Origin: Trileptium ribeirensis
Lineage: Eukaryota; Nematoda; Enoplea; Enoplida; Thoracostomopsidae
NCBI GenBank assembly: GCA_030248225.1
Contig: JASANE010012242.1
Location: 33,589 to 97,588, forward strand
DNA: 64,000 bases
Direction: 5' to 3'
A model generated the notes under the pieces. It was not told the DNA's origin. It worked only from the letters and a program-made list of their open reading frames with translations, and made no database searches. Shown here in pieces: positions 13,501-22,500 of this stretch (the first letter of the stretch is position 1; each line of letters begins with the position of its first letter). The translations under genes were made by a program, and so were the position numbers.

Positions 13501-16500
13501 GGCATTCGCCGCACAGGCTACACAACGAACATGTGACCCACTTTCAATACTCGCACCCTACCGCCCACATAGCTGCCTTAAACGAAAAGTTTCCCGCTTA
13601 AAAATACTGTCAAATTGGTCACAGCACCGATTCAATAAATCGCGTTTTTTTCGAACGGATACCACTAACACAGCTTTATATGGCAGCCTCGAAAGAAAAC
13701 GATCCATCCATTCTTTTTCAATGCGGTCAGAAACGAGAACAATTTAGTCATTTCGACGATAGTTGCCACTGCCTAATAAAGGGAACCAACCACAAAGCGG
13801 CGAAAAAGCAATTTGCCTGGAATGTAATTTCGACAGCGGTAGCGTCATGGTTTACTAAATGGGACCACGAAATTTTTTTTGATGCCGCTAACCAGACAGT
13901 ACCACCTAGTCCTTTTGTCAATAGCGCTGACTGTTGTACATGAAGGATTATACATGCGGGTGCCCGCTACCCGTGGGCTCGAATTTTGAGCGGTATCTAG
14001 TCCAACCCACAGGCAACCGCGACCGTGCATAGCTCTGGTTGGACTAAGTGGACCGCTGCGAGTTCGTTATAGTCGCACAGAACGACATTCGTCAGGGTTT
14101 CGCGATTTGGACGCAACTTGACTGTTAGTAGACTGCAGCTTGCTCTATATCGGCGTTGGTGGTGGGATGATACCGCATGTACCTGATAGCAGTCTCAATC
14201 AGAAGCAGATTGTTTGATTGCAAGTGACGGTATAACAATTTAACGTCCTGGCATATTTTGTTTAAATATTTGTCAACACATTAATCAGTTTGAATGTTAC
14301 ACAATATCATTTTATGGTGTTACGCACCAGCATGCAGTTTGTTTTTTTTGATCATACTTCTAGAACTAAATGCAGTTGGGTTGAAACCAAATTAAATATG
14401 ATGTGGCGCATTAGAACAAAAGAATACTGGTTTCAAAAATTAGGTTGATGTGCGATGTAAATATAAATCTATTCTCATTCAAGGTTGTCAAACATACTAT
14501 TGGCAACCGCCTCTTTTGACTAAATAAAGACAGTTACCTCGGTGAATTTATAATAGTTTTCATGAATTTTAGGAGTTTCAAGTTTTCGCTGTTAGTTTTC
14601 TCCAAACCTTCTGCCCAGACACCACAATAAATAAAAACAATTTTCATGTCTTCTCAGCATAATCTCGCCAATTATTTATAGATAATTTTAAATTAAATTA
14701 TATTGTTGTGTGCTTTAACCAAGTGTATAGATAATGTACAACTCTAGTAGAAATTGTTTAAAAGTGTCTCATTTTGAAAAATGCACATGTGGCTTTCAGA
14801 ATAAATTCTATACATTCCCACATATCCCCAGGACAATATACTTTTAGAGTGCGTTAAAGGCAGACTATCTATATTCGAAACGTAAACCAAATAAATAGTT
14901 TAGGAATCTACAATAAATTATATAAAATAGCCATTTTTACATAGGGTACATCTTTCGATTAAATATCGAATGTAGAAAAAGGTTGGAGCAGGAGCGTACA
15001 TTAAAAAATAGGCCCAATAAACCTCGCGGGGCGGTACGTTATAACGTTAGAAAAAGACAAGCTTAGAGCGGGTGGTTTGGGGGGTGGCAGCCCCCGACTT
15101 AGTTTTAGGCTTAGTGTATGTCCAATATAAGGACCTTAGCTTAGGCTAAGGCTTAGGCTTAGTATATCGAGAACAGCATGTCTTGCGTTCTATTTTTGCC
15201 CCTCAGGGTTACTCGGGCCAAAAACTAAATGGCATGTATCAGTAAAACTTGACAGTATCTTGAACTTTCTATGTATACGTCCAGCTTGCGCTCACAATTT
15301 AAACCACTCGACAGACAACGATGCTAGTTTAATACGTATATGGTGCTCGTTAGGGGGGACTTTAGGGTATACATAAAATACCTTCACTTGTGTAAATAGC
15401 GAGAATTAGGACAGCTAAAAATTAGCGGCTATTTCTATACCTGGCCTTTTTGTTTTGAAAAATTGATGGATTTATATATATGGCAGAACGACGGCATGCC
15501 TCTCAGCTGTTTAGAATTTCTTTATGTTTATAGCCAAGGTTGACTTTGTTTTAAAATTATATAAACCAAATTCACGGGAAGCCAAACATCACCAATATAA
15601 TTTTCCTTTCACCCCAGACTGAACATGGTACAGCAATTTGCACCGAGTCAGTTGTGTGACGAATTCTTTCCATTTGATGAATCTGTTATATTGATGCTAA
15701 AAGTCCAGGTTTGCGTTGCATTTTTAGGTAGAGTTGATAAAACTGGGCAAATCCTACAATAATAAATGCAAGATCCCAAGGATATGTTCAATGTTCAACG
15801 ACAAACACTGTCGTAATATATCGCCTCAAAATTTTAGGCAAATTATAGGACACCGCATTTCTAAGACATTGCCTCTATTGTGCAACGCAAATTTTAAACC
15901 GAATCGAGTTTATCATCCGACAACCGCGTTAGTTTTTCAAAACCTACATATCCTGAATCAAAATCGGCTTTCGCCATTACTATAGTTAGCGAAAATGTTA
16001 TTGCAAATTGATAACCTTATAGGTATTGTTAACGAAGAAGATCGCTCCAAAATATTAAAGAAAGCTTGGGATAAACAACCGTGGTTGGCGCGTCAAGTAA
16101 TGCCAAAAGCAATGGGAGATCAAAAGATGCATGAAATCGAACGCAAAACAACCGATACAATTGTCAAAGGACTAGGAACGTCGGTAAAATATACTCAAAC
16201 GCCCGATTCCGTTCTTACGCCAAGAACGTTCGAAGACGTTGGTGTTCAGTATGAGTTACAAGCAGCGCGTTATACGAAAGCTACTGAAGTTGACGAACGT
16301 TTATTTCAAGAATTTGGTGAGATTTGTTTTGATATTGCCGAACATCTGCCGTTTTTGCCATTACAGATACACTGACAATGCAATCAAGATATTTTAAAGT
16401 TTTTACTTTGTTGTCTAATTTTATCAGACTGCATTATACGTCTCTTTGCGCAAGAGATGAGTTAACAATAAGTTACCAAGAGTGCATTAGGGAAGTGTAT

Positions 16501-19500
16501 GACACTTCCGTGCACTCACATATAAACCCGTGCTTGATGACGCGGGCGTTTTCGGCCTGACCCCCCCCCCCACACAGTTTCTGGGGGTTCAGATGCCCCG
16601 ACCCCCCTCCCAGTTTTTTTCGGCCTTGCCACTCCAGTTTCTCGGGAACGTGGCTCGGACCCCCCAATTTCTGAAGAATGCGACCGACCATCGCCCAAAA
16701 AAACTTGGGGGGGGGGGCTGGGGGTTCGAACTACCTTCCCCAGAAACTGGGGGAAGGGGTAGGGCCGACAACGCCCGCGTCTCATCATACACGGGCTAAC
16801 ATATGAGTGCAGGGAAGTGTCATACTCTTCTCTAATGCACTCTCGATAATACCAAGCTTCGATGACTGTCGACTCTCCTAAATTTTGCTATATAATCGAC
16901 AGCGATATATCGCGGTCGTTTTCGGTCTTACCCCTAGTTGATCATAAACATAACCCACCCCACCATCTTCTTGAACCACTGGCTTTTAAACTCACTAGGT
17001 TCATGGACCAACAAATCCTTAACCCCACAAAGGTTCTTGGAACATTAATCCATACCCACCAGTTTGTCGATCCATTAATATACACCATCACCATGTTCTT
17101 GACATTAAGTTCAGACCCCATCCCAGGTTCCTAGGAAGGTTTAACATTTTTAAAATTTTTTTTCAAAACTGTTCGGAACTCAGGAACTTGGAGAGGAGGT
17201 TTGAACTAAATGGTCAAGAATGTGGTGGGGGTATAGATTAATGGTTCAAGAATTTGGTGGGGGTGGGTCATAAACGTGGTGGAAGTACGAGTAAGACGTA
17301 CTGAACGATATATAAAAAACTGAACAGTGTCACGCCCTTTAACAGAGTAAACCATCGTCGATCTTGATAAAACCAACAATGACCAGCCAAATTCAGCGTT
17401 TATCACTTTACAGCACGTATCTTAAAATGTGGTGCGCAAAAATAGAAATCAAGATTTCGACGTAATAATCCTAATTGCATAGCTAGTGGTTGAGATATTG
17501 TCCCATATCACCTTAAGAGGCCGGCCGTTATATCGTTAGAAAGCAGAAGCTTTAGCATTATAGCACTAACAATACATTGATTGAGTATGGGTAAGTGTTT
17601 TCTAACATTGACATCAGTTCTATAGTACCCATACATACTTATGCATAAGTAATTTATATATCCCAAATATTAGAGAATAGCCGTTCCACAACGCCTATTT
17701 TACGATAAAACCCGCAGCAATTTTGTAGTTATTTGCATCACAGCCAATATCACTCAGTTTACTCAAAACGCACTGATGTTACTCAAAATAAAACTTTAAC
17801 GAAAAAAACAAGAAGTATATAGTAACCTTAAACTCTAAAACGGTATCCAAAAGTCGGCTCATGTCAACTGTCAACTTTAGAGGCCGACGTATAATGCATG
17901 ACAAACCGTTCTCTATATACTAAGTCTTAGTCTTAGCCTAGGCCAAGGTCCCTATATTACCCATGTACTAAGCCTAAGTATTAGGGGCTCCCGCCCCACC
18001 CCCGCCCCATCCCCGAACAGCCCCACTCTACGCCGTTCGTTTTTCTAACGTTATAACTTCCGGCTCTAAAGTTGACGTGGGTCAAAAGTATAATACTTAA
18101 TAAAAATGTATTTAAATTTTTAGATTTTCCCGAACTCGATTCTCTATCACAAGATGAGTCGCTTCCCACGGATCCTGTTATGTTGCTTACAGAAGGCACA
18201 CAAACAGAAACCGAAACAATATTACCGAACATCGTTATACAGGACGAACTGGTATGTTACACTGTAAACAAAACTAATATTATTATTATATGTTCCATTA
18301 TTATGTACTACGCACCATTTACGATAAGATAAAGTTATTATGTGGTCCGAATTATGTCACGCGTGAAAATAAACATTGTTGAGCTGCGTTCGCACATTCA
18401 AATTTTTAGCTAAAAATTTGAGTCCAAAATGATACGTACACATTTGAACGCATAGTTTTGGCAATTTCAAAAGAGTGTTCTAACTTTTGTACCTTAAACA
18501 TTAACCGATTATAGAAAAAACATCTTTGAAAAATCTTGAGCTCAAAATTTAACAAAGCGTTGCAAAAAAAATTCGAAGCATAGTCAAAATAAACAAATTT
18601 CCATATAGACATTTTCCCTGACAAAGTCAAACTGTGAGATAAATTTATATCAGTGAACACATATTCAATGTCACACACAGTTCATTTGTACTATCAAAAT
18701 TTAAGGTATCATAACTTTTCTCTGCATTTGTCACCAGGAGCGGAGCAGAACTTTGTACATATATACGCACAGTTCAGCTGATGCAAGTAATCAAGAAGCC
18801 AGGTGCGTTTAGTTCTGCGATCACGACTAAATAAGTGTGATTTTTTATTTACAAAAAAATCATATAGGTATTTATATTTCTATGGGTACCGCTAGTCATT
18901 GTAGAATTATTACGATGGAAAGTACAGATGATGGTGAAGTTGTAATTTTTGGTTCACGTCTATAGAGGTCGCTCGAAACTTGCTTGTGAGGTCGCTTGAA
19001 ACTTGCTTGTGAGAAATTTCCTGTTAGCTCTTAGCTTGCTCAATGTTCAGAAATTATATGTTTTGGAAGTCTCCATTTGCTGCAAATATTTACTATGAAA
19101 GAGCGTACACGTGATGGCTAATCTGTAATTTTTGATTCTTGTTTATAGAGGTCGCTCGAAACTTGCTTGTGAGGTCGTTCGAAACTTGCTTGTGAGAAAG
19201 TTGCTGTTTGCTCTTAGCTTGCTCAATGTTCCAGAATATTATGTCTTGGAAGTCTCACCATTTACTGTCTATAATCTCTACGATGGAACATATATATGAT
19301 ATCGAAACTAATTGTTTTGACTCTCCTTCATAGAGGTCGCTTGAAACTTGTTTGTGAGAAAGTTGCTGGGGTTTGCTCTTAGCTTGCTGAATGTTAAAAT
19401 TTTTATGTCTTGCAATTCACACCATTTGCTGTGTGTATTCTCTATGAAATAACGCACAAATGATGGCGAATCTGTAATTTTTGATTCTTGTTTACACAGG

Positions 19501-22500
19501 TCGCTCGAAACTTGCTTGTGAGAAATTTCCTGTTAGCTCTTAGCTTGCTCAATGTTCAGAACTTATATGTTTTGGAAGCCTCCATTTGCTGCAAATATTT
19601 ACTATGTAAGAGAGTATACATGATGGCGTAGTTGTAATTTTTGATTCTCGCTTTTATATAGACGTCACTCGAAACTTGTTTGTGAGAAAGTTGCTTGTTT
19701 GCTCTTAATAGCTCGCTCAATGTTCAAATTTTTATGTCTTCGGAAGTCTCATCATGTGCTCTGTATAATCTCTACGACTGAACGTATACATAGCGAATCT
19801 AATTGTTTCGAATCTCCTTTGCAAAGGTCGCTCGAAACATGTTTGTGAGACTGTTACATGCTTGCCCTTAGCTTGCTCAATCTTGAAAATTGGAAGTTTC
19901 ACCATTTCCAGTCTATATTCTCTACGAAAGAACATATACATGATGGCGGACCAGTATATTTTGACGCTTCATTGTAGAGGTCGGCCGAAACTTGCTTGTG
20001 AGAAATTGCGGAATACACGAGAAATTAAGCCTGTTGAATACGATAAATAATGTATTTTTAAATAACAATAATAATTTGTAATTATCCAGATGTGCCCAGG
20101 CGTTACCGTTTTAAGAAGCTTTACGGTTTTGGTTTTCTTTATGGTTAGTGGTTCGTAATAACTTAAATTTATATACAGTTTTGCATGGTTCTAAAAGTCT
20201 TGGAACTGATAACTGTTCGCTCCGACATCTAAAAAGTTACATATATCTGTTGTCATTGTACAATTTTGCATTAGCATTTCACAGCAGTGGCCTATGTACG
20301 CCTTATAACGCAATTATGAAAATTTGAGGCACAGTTGAAGCAGTAAGTTTATAAATTATTTATGAATTCGATGACAACATAAGGTGTAAGTGCTTGCGTT
20401 GGTTGTATTTTAGGAACCACTGGAAGAAGCGCTTCAGCTATTGGATATTCCGTCGGAAATGTTCGGACAATATGCAAGCCCACCAAATTCACCGGAGCCG
20501 TTTGAAGTGTTTGTACACGACCGTGCCGGCTCGCCAACCCCTAGTTTGCAACGACAACATGAATTTGACACGTATACACACCAAACACAAACATCACAGT
20601 CACTAGTTGATTTAACGCTAGTACATGCTATACATTCCGCGCTTGGCTTACCAGAAGCGACACGTTCAAATCAAGGACCCGTATCGCACAATGAAAATGA
20701 ATTCCAACAAATCAGTTTTCCTTCCGAACATGCTCATAGCAGTCGTCTAGAATCAAGCAGCTCCATGGAAGGGGATGCAATGTTTGACTCCTACAATCAG
20801 CCAATATTATCAATAGTCAACCCGCTCGAAGATCCAGCTTTATCGCCAATAATTGAATTCGCTCAAATGCTTCTAACACCTTCAGCGTTACTTCCAACAG
20901 TATCGAACAGTAGAAATGATAGTAGCTTTACTGAGAAGCCCATGCTGGACGCTAAAAAGTTAGCAGACGCTGCAAGAGCCTTACGTAGCCGACAGGATGC
21001 ATTTAGAAATGCATCTGGTCAAACATCTTGCTCACTGCTGGATTTAACACTTCGAAAGTCGCGGTCTGATTCGTTTAGTGGCGATTCCGACTACGATTCT
21101 GAAAACAAGCTCACTGATGGTTTCCAGTACTCGCCATTAGTAGAAGCGGTTTTAAGCCCCGGTGCAATAATTACGACCGAAGATATCACACCTACACTGT
21201 TTCGTCCTTCAACTTACCTCATATCATCCAGCACGCCTTGTCTTCCAAGATCTTGCTTTGTCAAAGGTTATTCTGCGCCTATACTACAAGGTGTCGATAA
21301 AAGGTTGCAAACTGGTATATCAATTTTAGATTTGAGTAAATCCATGTCACGGGCTCCGCTCGCAAATTCACAGGGCTTCGAAAGGCATGGCAGTTGGGCA
21401 GATAGTGGCAGATATTCGGATTTAAGTGATTCCTCGCTAGCTCCTCAGCAAATATCTGCAATAAACGAGCTAATCCGGAGTTTGCTGTCGCCTAACTATC
21501 ATTCTAGTTCCACTATTGCTCAACTTGTTGAAAAAGCTTCAAGCCGTGATTCATTATATTTGTCAAAAAACATTCAGACAAATCTTTCCGTACTAAATTT
21601 GCAAACTAATATACCTGAGAACAATCAATTGGGCGCCAAAAGTTCTAGTTTTGGCACCTGTGACGCATTACCAACACTAAATCTTGCAAATCAGACGCCT
21701 CGCAAGGACTTTATAGTGAAACTTCTTTCGGCAGAGGCAAGTCCGTTTTCAGGCGTTAGACTGGAAACAATGTTACAAAACAATAGTACACTTCAAGACG
21801 TTGGCTTGCAAACTGGCTATTACTCTTTGCTCAACCTGAAACAATTTGCTGATAGCGATGTTGATGATGGTGCTATATCGAAACCTAATTCGCAATCACA
21901 TGTACTCGACGACTTAGCCAAAGTATTTCTTTCAAGTCATGTGATAGATAATCTTTCAGACGTAATAGCGTCAACCAAATCCAAGCTAGATTTGAAGAAC
22001 CCGAACGAGCAGCGTCACACGCAGACAGTTGGAGGTTTATTTGTTCCCGAAGATTATTTAATTAATGTTTTTCAATCTCAGCATTCCGCCACCACCGAAG
22101 AAACAGGTGACAGTGAAGCCGTGTCGCATCAAAACATTCCAACCCGCAAGCACTCGACAACACCATCCAACGTCAATCCTGTCGTCGCCCACCTTGTTAT
22201 CCGCAGTAAACCAAATGACAATGACTGCTGTGACAATTATCTCCAGTACGAATATGATATCGATACTTCGTCATCATCAACACTGAAAGCCAGCGTTCAA
22301 TGTCAAACTGGCATTGAATTACTCAGAGAATATGCGAAACAAATATTTAGTGACGGCCAAAATGTTACAACTAAATGCCAATACACATTAACAGTGAACT
22401 TAGGTCAAAACAAGGAGCAGCAATTCCCTGAACCGGGCGACAACGAAACTCAAACAGATTTCAAACTTGTGCGTCCTTTAATTATCGAGTTATTAAACCA

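Larger units (their letters stand above)
9236..16022. other. 6.8-kb intron of channel gene
   Basis: It joins the M4 exon to the first tail exon in phase 1. It contains a GGCCGTC..CCAGCCATTAA-type motif three times (about 9375, 9692 and 9887), a foldback element (12536-13025) and a telomere-like repeat block (15035-15190). Bases 13150-14240 are somewhat less AT-rich, with short frames I cannot assign. No exon was recognised. Confidence 0.5.
16317..18123. other. Intron of channel gene packed with foldback DNA
   Basis: From GTGAGA to TTTTTAG. It holds the foldback element at 16478-16850, a second imperfect inverted region at 16880-17345 and the inverted repeat copy at 17890-18062. No additional exon is seen. 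Confidence 0.6.

Noticed and set aside
15141..15162. Interstitial telomere (TTAGGC)n
   Set aside because: Only three imperfect units; too short and too degenerate to call a telomeric tract, so reported only as part of a repeat.
16473..16799. Several overlapping proline/glycine-rich open frames on both strands
   Set aside because: They are produced by the C-runs and G-runs of the foldback element; no start context, splice support or family.
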